A stretch of 64,000 nt of DNA from Ulota crispa (taxonomy: Eukaryota > Streptophyta > Bryopsida > Orthotrichales > Orthotrichaceae), in the NCBI GenBank assembly GCA_963920765.1, contig OY987247.1, positions 22,478,471 through 22,542,470 of the forward strand, in the 5' to 3' direction. The notes beneath the pieces are model-generated. The model did not search any database. It was not told the DNA's origin and saw only the letters and a program-made list of their open reading frames with translations. A program made the translations under genes and the position numbers. Shown here piece after piece: positions 47,262 through 58,567 of this stretch (position 1 is the stretch's first letter; every line of letters begins with the position of its first letter).

Positions 47262-48175
47262 CCCCAGAGGAAAAAGGAATCCACTTTGGGCTTTATGAAA
47301 AAATTGGGCAGGCTTTATTGACTTCAAAACTTGGAGGTTTTTCATGATACTATTAGGATGGATGCTACTCATCATAATCTACATGTTCTGCTTTATTTCA
47401 TATCATTACAATAAGCAATGCAAAAGTTATAATTTTTTTCAATTTCAATGTCAAATCAAGTAGCAAAACATATTTTCTAATTTTTATTGCTATTCTATTA
47501 TAGAATTGTATAGATTGATACCAACTCAAAAAAAACCAAATCACTTAATTCCAAATAATGAGGTAAGAGTTAAATGTAGTTTTCTTTTGCTGGCAATGAT
47601 GGTAGAGATAGAGTAAAAACATATAAAGTTATCTTTTACTCTTAATTTTGAAGATTTTCAAATGAAAATCAAATTTAAAATTACAAGTTGTCTATTAAAG
47701 CATTCATACCTTTGGGATTAACAATTTTCAATTTTTTCCAAAACTTATTAGCGTATCAATTTAATCTTTCATTTATCAATACTTTTCATTGTACAAATTA
47801 TGTAAAAATGAGTCCAAAATTTTTTTTGGTTATTTTTTTTGTATATGCTTTAAGCCCATTTTCCAACATATTGCCAAAATTGCACAAGAAATACAACATA
47901 CGTGTTTTTCTTTAAAAATGTTGAAGAACAAAACTTTGCCTTTTGGAAGGACTAGAGAAGCCTACATTTTTAAGTTTAGGCACATTGATTTTGCAATTAG
48001 TGGGGATGTTTTTTTTGAAATTTTGGGGTAATGTACTTGTGCAAGTCAACCAAAGGATCCTACGGTTGCACATTTTATACAGTATGTTTCAATGAAGATT
48101 TTGACCTTGCTTTGGGGATTAGTATTTTGAAGCAATTTTGGGCCTCCAAATACAAAAGAGTCTTAGGGGTATAAT
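47262..48175. repeat. Left arm of a large inverted repeat
   Basis: The arm begins near CCACTTTGGGCTTTATGA (47281) and ends near GAAGCAATTTTGGGCCTCC (48129-48147). Its reverse complement is found at 50715-51630, with shared landmarks such as CTACTCATCATAATCTACATG, the TTTCAATGTCAAATC word, ACATATAAAGTTATCTTTTA and CCAACATATTGCCAAAATTG. Similarity looks like roughly 75-85 percent by eye with small indels. It has no coding capacity. Confidence 0.82.
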
Positions 48176-50714
48176 TAATAAATGTTTTTTTTGATTTGAT
48201 AGAATTTACTATGGATTTTGTTATAATTGACATACTTGTTCTTTATATACTTTGGTTCCATATTCAATGTATAAGAACACAAGTTCTAGTTTGTTAATTT
48301 TTATTTTACGGTTTAGTATTCCCATTAATAAATCTAATAATATATATAATTGATTTATTATTCTTCTCATAAAGATTAGAAATTGTGTTTTTTAGTTATT
48401 ATTGTTGGCTTAAGATTCTTTTAGAATGTTTGAATAACAGTTCACAAATTAATGTCATTGATTATTTTCTTTAGAAGGGTAAAATTAGTTGTTATTTTTT
48501 CATCATAGAATATATTGAAAAATTAGATAAACACACACATTATCAAGTAATAGTATATTTTAAATTGAAGTGATTCCTTGGTTGTTTAAAATTGTTAATG
48601 CTTTTATACTTTAAAAAAAAGGACCCCCATTACTTTTATTATTGTTCAATATTTTCTTTATTGAATAAGAACACTTGCTTGGGGGGGTTTACCAATGGAA
48701 TTTTAGGAAACTAAGTGAGATAAAAATAAAGTCAATTTTATTCATTGCAAATAATATTTAGGGTTTTTGTTATATCTACCATATGATTGACAATATGTCT
48801 CCTACTTAATCTAATGTAAAATTTGGTAGCTCATATTACCTCCACTTCAATATATTGTATAAAAATTTAGGGTAGGGATAATAGGATATTCCTGTAAATG
48901 TTTTGTAGGATCATTTTGATCATAATTGCAAGTATAGTTTGGAGGAAAGTTATTGCATCTCCTATACAAATTTTCAAATTTGGTGGAGGGAAATCAATTA
49001 GGGTTTAGGGTTTCATTAGACACATGGTGCACAGATGTTCTCATTGTCAACAAAAATATGGTTGCTTTTTTTGAAAATACTCATTCTCCATTGTTGTTCA
49101 AGGATTCTTTTGTTCAAATTCCAACATACAATTTAGAGTCTTAATTTTCATTAGAATTTAGGCACATTGGATTATTGCATGTTATTTACTTTACTTCAGT
49201 GTTATGCAATCATATGTTTTTTTTGATATAGAATTCATTGATTGTGCACATACTTCAAACATTAGAGTATTGACTTTATTTTTTACTAATTATGTTTTTC
49301 TCTATATGGGTACATATAGATTCCGTTCATTGCATTTGTAAAGTATTCTTCACATTTACTACTTGCAATAAAGTGGCAATTTCTGTCGCTTTGCAATTCA
49401 TAATAATTTTGTGTTCTCTTCTTATCACATTGACCTCTTGACTCATGTTGCAAGCATCCTATATGCAATTTAGGGGTTTTCTGGGTTTTGACTTGTTTAG
49501 ATCACTTTTGTAGAGCCTACTTAGGGCTTATAGTATGAATTTGTGTAACCATTAATAGCAATTTTGAATTTTTGGTGTTATTAAATTTAGAGCAGGTTGC
49601 AAGACAACAATGGTGGTCGACCTTAAAGTATAGATTGGTTTTTTTTTCCCATATTTTGCTTGGACAATAAGGAATTAGGGTACAATTTTAGGGGCAATCT
49701 TGTGCTAGGTTTTGTTATTTTGCAATTATTAAATAAAATAGGGATCCCAAAAATATCCTCCCTATTCATTTAAAAATAAACTTGTAGAATACACTAGAAT
49801 ACTTAATAGTAGCTTTGTACCTATAGATTTGGAAGAAAAATTTAATGTAAAGAAGATAAATGGCCTCCCCTTGAATACCTTGTTGTTGCACATAATATCC
49901 AAGTGTAAAGGATGTGACCCCTCCATTACAATTGTTAATGATTTCTAATTATTGATGAATTTTTTTTTCCATAACTATAACAACACATGTACATGTTACA
50001 TTTTTGTCCAAGCTACCTTTTATAAAAAAATGTATTTATTTATTAGGTTTGACATTATTGATGAATACTCTTTTAAAAAAATAAAAAATCCTTTTTCATT
50101 TTCATTTTTTCATTTCTATATAATTCATTTTTGACACATAAAAATATCCACTAACTCTAAAAATTACAATACTCTTTAATTCTTGAAAAATAATATATTT
50201 AATTACTCATTGAGCATTTAGATATAGGGGACTCATTGAATTTTTCTTCCAATAATAAGATTATTGATTTGTTTTACTTATTAATTCATTATTAAGGTTT
50301 TGTATTTTATCATAAAAAAGAAATTGCCCAATGTTTTGCAGTGTTATGTTTAAATTATATTTTTATAAGAATAGGAATACCCATTTTTCCCATTATTATA
50401 ATTGAGTATTTATCCTATAATATTAGGAATTTTATTATTATTATAATCGTGTTTCTATATTTATTTAAGGAAATCATGACTTTAATTATTTCTCCTTCAT
50501 ATAATTCAACACTTTATTATTGAGAGTAGAAGCATTGGGTTTTATTTCCTTAATACAATTGAATCTATTCTATATACTATTAAGAATAGCCATTTCTACC
50601 AACTTTGAGGTTGTGTATTTCCTTTAGAAAAAATGAGAGGGTTTTTGAGTTTGTGTACTACTTTATTTAGAAGTTAATCAATTTTTATTTCCAATGTGTA
50701 TTATGAATGAATGT
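48176..50714. other. AT-rich interior between the inverted arms
   Basis: About 2.5 kb of A/T-rich sequence with no recognisable gene. If the arms are terminal repeats of one element this is its cargo; otherwise it is the spacer of an inverted duplication. Confidence 0.45.
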
Positions 50715-51630
50715 TTTTTTTTAACCCCTAATATTATTTTGTGTTTAGAGGCCCAAAATTGCTTCAAAATACTAGTCCCCAAATCAAGGTCGAAATCTTC
50801 ATTGAAACTAAATTTTTAACAAATCCAACCATAGGATCCTTTGGTTGACCAGCATAGGTTCATTATCCCAAAATTTTAGAATGAATTCATATCTCCACCA
50901 ATTGCAAGATCAATATGTCTAAACTTCAAAATGTAGGTTTTTCTAGTCCTTCTAGAAGGTGAAATTTTGTTTTCAAACTTTTTAGAAAAAAACTCATATG
51001 TTGTATTTCTTGTGCAATTTTGGCAATATGTTGGAAAATGGTTTGAAAGCATATATAAAAAAATTTAACCAAAAAATTTTGGATTCTTTTCTACAAAAAT
51101 TGTAAAGTGAAAGGTATTGATGAATGAAAGATATAACTTATATGCTAATAAGTTTTGGAAGAATTTGAGAATTGTTAATCCCAATGGTGAGAATGTTGTA
51201 AGAGAAAATTAGTAACTTTGCTTTTCATTTTCATTTGAAAATTTTCAAAATTGAGAGTAAAAGATAACTTTATATGTTTTTTCTACCTTCTTCCTACCTT
51301 CATTGCTTGCAAAAGAAAACTCCTTGTAATTCTTACCTCGTTATTTGGAATTGAGTGATTCGATTTTTTTTGAGTAGGTGTTAATCTATACAATTCTATA
51401 AAAAAATAAAAAATAAGAAAAGAATATATTTTTTGCTGCTCGATTTGACATTGAAATTGAAAAAACCTTATAACTTTTGCATTCCTTATCGGAATGACAT
51501 GAAATAAAGCTTCCCATGTAGATTATGATGAGTAGCATTCATCCTAAAATCTTCATGAAAAAATTCCTAATCATGAAATTGATAGAGCTTGCCCAAGTTC
51601 TCATAAAGCCCAAAGTGGGCTCCTTAGGCT
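50715..51630. repeat. Right arm of a large inverted repeat
   Basis: This is the inverse of 47262-48175: GAGGCCCAAAATTGCTTC at 50747-50764 corresponds to the inner end of the left arm, and TCATAAAGCCCAAAGTGGG at 51601-51619 to its outer end. Similarity fades beyond about 51640. A transcript across both arms could form a long hairpin. Confidence 0.82.
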
Positions 51631-53068
51631 TTTAGGGATAAAACCCAAATACACCCATGTCTTCCTTCATTATTATATTTATGTGTGTTTTTACAACAAT
51701 AATGATACTATTAGTGATCCCTTATTAAAATTTAGTGTCTCTTTATGAGGGTTTAGGGTAACAAGTGTTTTGGTTTATTATCAAGTAATTATTCTTTTAT
51801 GAAAATAATGACACCCTCTTTTGTTTGTTATTTGGTTTCTAATTTTTTTAAATAAGAATAATAATGCCTAGATCTATTATTGTTTACATGTCAATGTTTT
51901 CTTTATTAGATGAAATACACATGTATTACTTTGTAATGTGTATCCACTTGAAAATTAGGTAATGAATTTTTTTTGAAACTATCAATGCATCAATTGGAAA
52001 AGACATTATAAGTTTAAGTAGATAATAATTATGTTCGTTCTTTGCATTGAATTCTGGTGTTTAATTTCACTTGCTTATTTGTGCTACCTGTCACGTCCAC
52101 TTCCAAGTTGATTGGTGGTACCTGGTTGGCCTTCAAACAAACCAATGATTAACAGTACCTTGCTGAGTTGCTAACTTGGAAGCCTCCAATTTTCTCTCTC
52201 AAGTCTCAACGTGTGATTTTAGGTGTCAGCACTCTTGTTTTTTGAGGTCATCGTCTGTGTTGGAGTTTTTTTTGTTTAGAGCCAATACTATTATAAATTT
52301 TTTGCTTTTAGGGTAAATACTACGTTCAAAGACAAGGATTTGTTGTATCCACAAGCTCAAAGGGTGTAACACATTGCAAGAACAAATTGCTACAAGGAAG
52401 TACGCTCCCCTTTGTAATGTGCCATTTTGTTTCAGTAGAGTTGCTTTTGCTCTATTGTGTTATTTGTTTTCCTATTGTTTTGGGACATTTCTACAAATTG
52501 TGCTAGTCCATCTAAGTAGGATTTTCTTTTCTCTTTCAACTAAGGTGGATTCAATTGCAACGAAACCCTAGTTGCTGGAGTGCAGTGCAAGGGATTGAGA
52601 GCTTGTAAGCGACTTCTCTAGTCAATCGGGATGAAAATCACCATAGCGCAAGCGGTGTAGGGTGCAATTTTCCACAAGTAATGTGGAAAGAGAGGAATTG
52701 TGGAATCGAACACGGTAGTGAGGAGGTAAATTTTATTAAAATTGTTCCTCCCATTGTTTTTAGTATGTGCAGTGCGTGAAATTTTTGTGTAGATTATATT
52801 GTTTTGGAGGGGTAGTACTTAGTTTACATGAATTACAATGCATTCTCAATACTTTCCATCTTCCCTCCTCTTGCATACAATAATTGTACATCTTGTACTT
52901 CTTTTGGATGTGTAGTATTCATTTTAAACATATGATAGTGCGCCTAGAATGCTTTTTGTCTCTCCTTCATTGTGAATTTCTTGTAATCAGTAGGTAAATT
53001 TAGCAAAATAGCAGTGCTTTATTGCTTTTCTCTTCTACAAGAGAAATTTCTAGGTTTAGAATTAAGAT
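51631..53068. other. Possible promoter and 5' untranslated exon of the 53-kb gene
   Basis: GCCAATACTATTATAAATTT (52281-52300) contains CCAAT and TATA-like words. A less AT-rich segment from about 52360 to 52726 ends AGTGAGGAGGTAAATTTT, a plausible splice donor. A T-rich tract and AG precede 53069. This fits a leader exon and intron before the coding region, but there is no expression evidence. Confidence 0.25.
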
Positions 53069-53617
53069 GTGCAAGATAATATTCTCACTAATTTTCCTCA
53101 TGGTCTAAACAAAATGGTCAATACCATTTCAGGGCGACAAATGATGAAGGTCAGAGGTAAAGGGTTTGTTGCGATATTGCAAGCACAATCGCAAAGGGCC
53201 GGTTTTCTATTGCATCTACGTGGTGAAACTAGACGTGGCACTGCTAGTTGGGAGAAGGAGGCTGTGATAGTGGGAGTGGAAAATCAAGCCTTTGTTGACG
53301 CAGAGAAGGACAACGACAAGGGCAGCAAGGGGGCAAAGAGTAGCAAGGGGGGCCCCAGCAGCAAAGGGGCCGACAACAGCGATGGGGGCAAGGGCAGCGA
53401 GATGGCCAAGGGCCGCAAGGGGGCCAAGAGCAGCGACGGGGGCGAGGGTAGCAAGGGGATTGACAACAGCAAGGGGGGTGACATTAGTAAGGAGGCCAAC
53501 AGCAGCAAGGGAGGTGAAGGTAGCAAGGGGGCGGAGGCAACGACTGCCACAAAGAGGAGGACAATTTGGAGTTGGGCGTTGACAAAGAGTTGGAGAAGCT
53601 CACCCATCCACCACTAG
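53069..53617 (+). CDS. N-terminal exon with Gly/Ser/Lys low-complexity repeats
   Basis: The frame opens at about 53069 and encodes an ordinary N-terminal part to about residue 75. It then runs through roughly 80 residues of SKGG/SKGA/DNSKGG repeats (53310-53545). The repeat DNA is GC-rich (AGCAAGGGGG units of about 27-30 bases), which keeps several frames open on both strands, so only this frame is likely real. The frame changes at about 53557, where the conserved block of the gene family begins. Low-complexity expansion is common in disordered linkers. Confidence 0.45.
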   Translation: MQDNILTNFPHGLNKMVNTISGRQMMKVRGKGFVAILQAQSQRAGFLLHLRGETRRGTASWEKEAVIVGVENQAFVDAEKDNDKGSKGAKSSKGGPSSKGADNSDGGKGSEMAKGRKGAKSSDGGEGSKGIDNSKGGDISKEANSSKGGEGSKGAEATTATKRRTIWSWALTKSWRSSPIHH

Positions 53618-54951
53618 TACTCATCAGAGAAGATTTTGTCAAGAAATATGGTTTCAAAGATGAAGGATACTTGCCAAATTGCTTAATCAAATGGGGAGGC
53701 AAACCATTTGATGACAACAAATGTGTCTCTCTATTTGGATAGCCGATGGGGAGGGATGGACGCTACGGTTACAATTGGAAGGAAGTGAAGTTGCAAAGGA
53801 TTCAAAAGAGGATCAAAGAGCATTTTTGAGCCCTGTATCAATGAGGAGATCCTTGTGCATTGCTTCCTCACAAGATGGCAAGGGGGATTGTTTTGGAAAA
53901 TGAAAACACTCCAGTGAATTGGGTTGCTTACGGGGAATTGACAAACAAGACTAAGCTTTCCAATCACAAGAGGAATGTCATCCAATTCCAGAAAATTAAA
54001 AAGATGAAGGATAGGGCAAAGGAGACTGGAAAGGCTAGACATCAAGCTTGGCAAAAACTTCACGTGGACAAAAGAGAGTTGCAGCCAAAGATTTGCAAAG
54101 GGAGAGGAAGCTTGATGGGTGGAGGAGTTTTGGAGGAGGAAGAATGCAACTCTAGGTTTGAATCTTTGGGCCAGTTGTTGGCAGTGGAGAATTTAGAGCT
54201 TGAGGTTAAGTTGGATGTTGAGCAGGAGGTTAATGCAGCAGAGGAAAAGCAAGTGGAGGGACTGAATCATCACAAAGGGGTATTGGAGATTATGAAAATC
54301 AAACAAAAGATATATGAGAGGCAATTATTTGCAGCAACCACAAATGGGCTGGTAGGATTGAAGTTAAGGGAGAAAGTGGAGGCGTACAACAATTTAGTAT
54401 GTGGCGTTCAAAAAAAGTGAAGAAGTTGGAGAGGTTTGTCTCTACCTTAGAGGAGACTCTTAAGCTCAAGCGCAATGGAGTTGTGAAGATGCGGATGCAG
54501 GTTTGTGCTTTGAAGGAGGAGCAAGCTTATTTTGGGCGTCCATCATGCGGGTTTCATTTGCGACCATAACCTTTGGTATATGTCATAGGGGAAACAAATA
54601 GTAGAGGAGAATCTTTTTGAGCCCTCTGCGGATTTCCCTTCCCTCATTCTGAGATGATTGTCTCTGCATGTAAACACCTTTATCACCCATGGTGTGCGTT
54701 GGTAAATATCACTAAGAGCACAAAATGCGCTACTTTGGATTGCAAGCAAGGCCAGCCCATTGAATGTACTATGAGTTTTGGTTGGAGGGGTATTTGTGGG
54801 TGTGGACATCTTGGAGGTGGGATTGAAGAGTGGACAAAGTTGAAGGCCAAATGTAACATTGGTATCACTGGAGGATTAGCAACTAGGAGTGATGCAGCAA
54901 CAAAAATCTGTACATCCATCCAACAATTTAGAACAACCACTGACAAAGAAG
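53557..54951 (+). pseudogene. Decayed paralog of the 42.9-45.7 kb coiled-coil/RING-like gene
   Basis: A single frame from 53557 to 54420 (288 codons) carries stops at 53740, 53827 and 53842. It aligns block by block with the protein at 42878: DKELEKLTHPPL, EDFVKKYGF, GRDGRYGYNW, KMARGIVLENENTPVNWVAY, then coiled coil. A run of seven A at 54410-54416 marks a frameshift. The following frame continues the coiled coil (KKLERFVSTLEETLKLKRNG) to the finger ALCGFPFPHSEMIVSACKHL then YHPWCA and KCATLDC. The first finger cysteine is replaced by TGA (54618-54620). The exon ends at a GT donor at 54952. Confidence 0.68.
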
Positions 54952-55582
54952 GTAATATATCTCTACAACTTCTTCATGATTTGTACACATTTGTATTGAT
55001 TGGTACATATTCTAAAATCATTTTTCAATTTGCTTGGATTTAGATGATTTGTGCTATTACAAATGGGGAAAGACAGTTTTTGTATCACTAGTTGTATTGT
55101 TTATATCATGGTATATTATTTTTGTAACAAAATTGAATTTCTTGTGTATGTTGTTACAAGAAGGGTGCTTCAAGAGTATGAAATTGTACTTGATGTTTAG
55201 TACAAGCCTTGCAATTGTATTCTCTTTGTTTTAGAATTTCAAATTTGTAAAGGTCTGTATTGTATCAGAGACCTTGTTAGCCGCAATCATTCTTGGATTT
55301 AGGGTTTAGTGGTACTTCATGTTCAACATAGTCCTCATTGCTATACCTATAGTACAATTTGGTTAATTTGTATAAGTTTGGGTGTTCTCAATAATGACAA
55401 GATCGTTGTATTATTTGCAATACATTCTGTTCTTACCTAGATTATATATTTTGTATGACGTGTATGTGTAATTTGCACAAGATTGTACCCTTTGTACTGT
55501 GATCGGTGTCATGTTCTCTTGTTCATACCCAACTTAGATACAAACATGTTGTACAAAATTGAATTTTGTGTTTGGATGCAAG

Positions 55583-56063
55583 GCTTGGTTCCTTGGATGG
55601 AGAAAGAAGGAGAGAAAATTCTGCCACAAGATTACGTGGCAATGAACAGGTGGTTCATGAAGAACACACTACGGTAGATGTGGGTTCTGTGTCTTGGGTA
55701 GAACAACATGCGCAGGTGGCGTTATTAAGACCAACCCAACGTCATTCAAAAACAACAACCGGGTACTATTTCCAAACCTTTCATTCTATTTAATGTATTT
55801 TTTTGGTACTTCTTAGGCGTAAACATAAAACTACGTTATGTACTAGGTTTACAATTTGTTGTTGTGAGGTGTAGGATGGAGGCACTTTTCTTCATTTCAA
55901 TGAGTGGCAAGTTACAATGTACAGCAGAGGCGCTTCCATTGATTGTAGGCATTGCCGGAGAGAAACAAGATCAATTAGTGGTGCGGGGTTGTTTAGACCC
56001 CTTCTGTATTGGCTGTGAGGAATGTGCTAAAGCAATGCAAAATGTAGGCCAAAACATCTCTGG
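55583..56063 (+). pseudogene. Two candidate exons, Cys-rich second exon
   Basis: The first candidate exon, 55583-55762, lies between AG and GT and encodes GERRRENSATRLRGNEQVVH then SVSWVEQHAQVALLRPTQ. The second, 55875-56063, joins it in phase and encodes a peptide ending RGCLDPFCIGCEECAKAMQN. In an alternative frame the same exon reads SIDCRHCRRETRSISGAG. Together the two frames resemble a CxxC...FCxxC finger split by a frameshift. They lie between the RING-like relic and the SUVR exons, and could belong to either gene or to a third. Confidence 0.35.
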
Positions 56064-56588
56064 GTATGATTTTCAAACTTTTTCTAATTTGTAGTTTTTT
56101 TTTAGTAACTTTGTATTTTCATAACTTACTGGATATGCAAATGTGAAATGTATTTTCTATAGATATTTGATGTGTGACTCTAGGGATGTATGTGTGTCTC
56201 CTGGAATGTACGGAGAGTTCAAGGAAGAAACATAGATCAAGATCTCTACATGAAGCTTAAGAAATGTTTGCTATATTTGATAGGTATTACATCTTCACAA
56301 AGTGTGTCAAATGTACAAATGTGAATAATTATATGAATGTGTCCAATTTGGAATATAAAGCCGGAATGGTTGGACTAATTTTTGGTAGTGGATTTTGTAC
56401 AGTTTTTTCGTATTTGTACAAATCACTTTTAATTTGTATTAAGTTGTACAAAATTCTAAGATGTGTTTTCTTTGAAATGTAGAAGTACATTGGGGAAATG
56501 TGTTTTGTGTACAGATTTTTACAGTTCGTTGTGTGTGGAATGTGTAAGCCGTATCAATCAACAAGTAGAAGTCAACAACAAGGACTAG

Positions 56589-58567
56589 GATGGTGGTGAC
56601 AAGACAGACAGTGATGGTGGCCTGTGCGTCATTGAGGAAAACCCTGGCAAAAAGGGAGTGGCTAAAGCCACAACTGAACAAACAACGCAGTGCTCACAAG
56701 CGGTTGGCAAGGGCGGTGTTGAAAAAACCATAGTCGGCACAAGCGATGTTCATGACAAAACCACTAGCGGAGTTGGAGGGGGACAAGGTCCTAGTACTGG
56801 TGGAGTTGCAAAAGGAGAATGCCCTAGTGCTGGTGGAATTCAATTAAGAAAAGGTTGTCGCATCAAAAAAAAGGTGGACAACAGAATCGTTGGAGGGGGA
56901 GTGGATGCAGAAGGCACCACTAGAGAAAGGGAAGATGAGGTTGTTGAACCACGATACCCCACAAGATTTGGGTATTTTATTGTCTTAGTGATTTTAATTT
57001 TTTTGGTTTCCTCTTATGCATACAAGATACAATCATCGTCTACAAGTACATGACATTTTTTTTTCTGTTGGTTTTAGGGGGAAGAAGCAAAAGGACAAGG
57101 ACATAGGGAAGCAAAAGGATAACAAGACAAGCACTTAAAGAAATAAGAAGCCCAAGCAAAAAAGACCCAAAGTAAGCAAATCAACAGTAGTGATATGAGC
57201 TGGGAACCCAACTCCTTGCTCCTTTTAATGTATTGTTTGTTGTTTCATTCATATAGAAAAAAATCTTGGCCATTAGGAGCTTACATGCTTTTGAGGTTGT
57301 ATTCCTGTGTATAGGAGCAACTGTGGTATGATGCACGAGACTTGTCCAACGGATTGGAAAATTTTCCAATCACGATGTGTGTGCCATGTATGGGATTCCA
57401 TGCTTTAGAAGAATTTACTTATTGTCCTCAGTCCAAGCTATCTACAAGAACATCTGAGAAGCTGGCTAAAAGGGAAATAGATTTCCCCACTTCTTGCCGA
57501 TATGGTGACTGTACTTGTCATGGGCAATGCTAATGTGGGGTGAATCATATTTTGTGCTTGTGCGTGGCGTGTGACAAACAAGGTTGTCTATAGAGTTCCA
57601 TTCTAAACAAACAAGTGAGTAAATTTTTTATATCTTTGCATTATGCAATATTTTTTACCTTTGCGCTCATACAACTTCATACTTTTATATGTAAACATGT
57701 ATATTGCGTATTGATTATGTACTAGTTTAACATTGGATAATGAGTAGATACTGATTTGTACACTTGGTATGTTGTGAAGGATGAGACGTTATTTTGCAAG
57801 GTACAATTATCTGAGGAGCAAGATTCTGCATGCCCTAGCCATATCAACTGGGTTTTCCTTCAAGAGTGCATACACTCTTGCATATGCAGTGGAAAAAGAG
57901 TAATGAAAAAAGGATTACAAATTCCCATTGAGGTTTTCTGGACAAGAGAGAAAGAATGGAGATTGCGTGGGAAAAAGCGTGTCCGAAAGGGGAGTTTTGT
58001 CTTTGAGTTTGTAAGGGAAATAATTACAAACGAGGAACTAATGCAGCGGAGGGCTTCTTCAAATATGAGAAAAGCTGAGGCATTCATGCTAGCACTTGAT
58101 GCGGATTGGAAATCCAAGCTGCTAGCAACTGATGATGTGGCATTGTGCATAGATAGCACTCTATCGGGGAATGTCAGTAGATTCCTAAACCACAGGTATT
58201 TGCCATAATTATACTTGTTCCTTGTAAATTATAGTTGTTGTGATTGATATAGTATAAATTTACAATTCATGATACTTGTGATGTTTCAAATTTTATTACA
58301 TGTGGTTGCTTGTTTTCTAGATGTGAAGATGCAAACCTCGTTGATGTGCCCATCAAAATGAGCTGCAAAGACCCAAGAATTTACCATGTTGCATTCTTTG
58401 TATGGAAAGATATTCCACCATTGGTAGAGTTGACATGGGATTATGGATGTAGTTTTGAAATGCCACTTGTAGATGTTGTAGTACAATTTCATTGTAAGTG
58501 TGGTAGCACTCACTACCATGACAAAGAAAATCCCCCAATTCATCCAATCAATGACTTTTTAGCATAG
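56589..58567 (+). pseudogene. SUVR-type SET-domain histone methyltransferase pseudogene
   Basis: Five exons (56589-56971, 57078-57171, 57315-57614, 57780-58195, 58321-58567) have GT-AG introns and matching phases, giving 480 codons with stops only at 57136, 57531, 57591 and the end. Exon 3 has the pre-SET start (ALEEFTYCPQSKLSTRTSEK). Exon 4 has HINWVFLQECIHSCIC, the SET N-terminal half and ALDADWKSKL. The exon 4/5 junction restores SGNVSRFLNHRCEDANLVDV, the NHRC motif of plant SUVR1/2/4 proteins, followed by PPLVELTWDYG and FHCKCGSTHYHDK. SUVR proteins methylate histone H3 lysine 9 in silent chromatin. The cofactor GWG is EWR here, EYxGE is EFVRE, and the third post-SET Cys is Tyr, so it is inactive. 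Confidence 0.85.

Noticed and set aside
41000-49020. TTTAGGG words suggesting interstitial telomere sequence
   Set aside because: Only isolated single or double copies are present, never an array.
53284-53607. Leucine/proline-rich minus-strand frame of 107 codons
   Set aside because: It is the complement of the GC-rich SKGG repeat; repeat composition alone keeps it open.
57136-57593. Stops in the SUVR exons read through by RNA editing or recoding
   Set aside because: Nuclear plant mRNAs are not known to be edited in this way, and the loss of cofactor and zinc residues supports simple decay.
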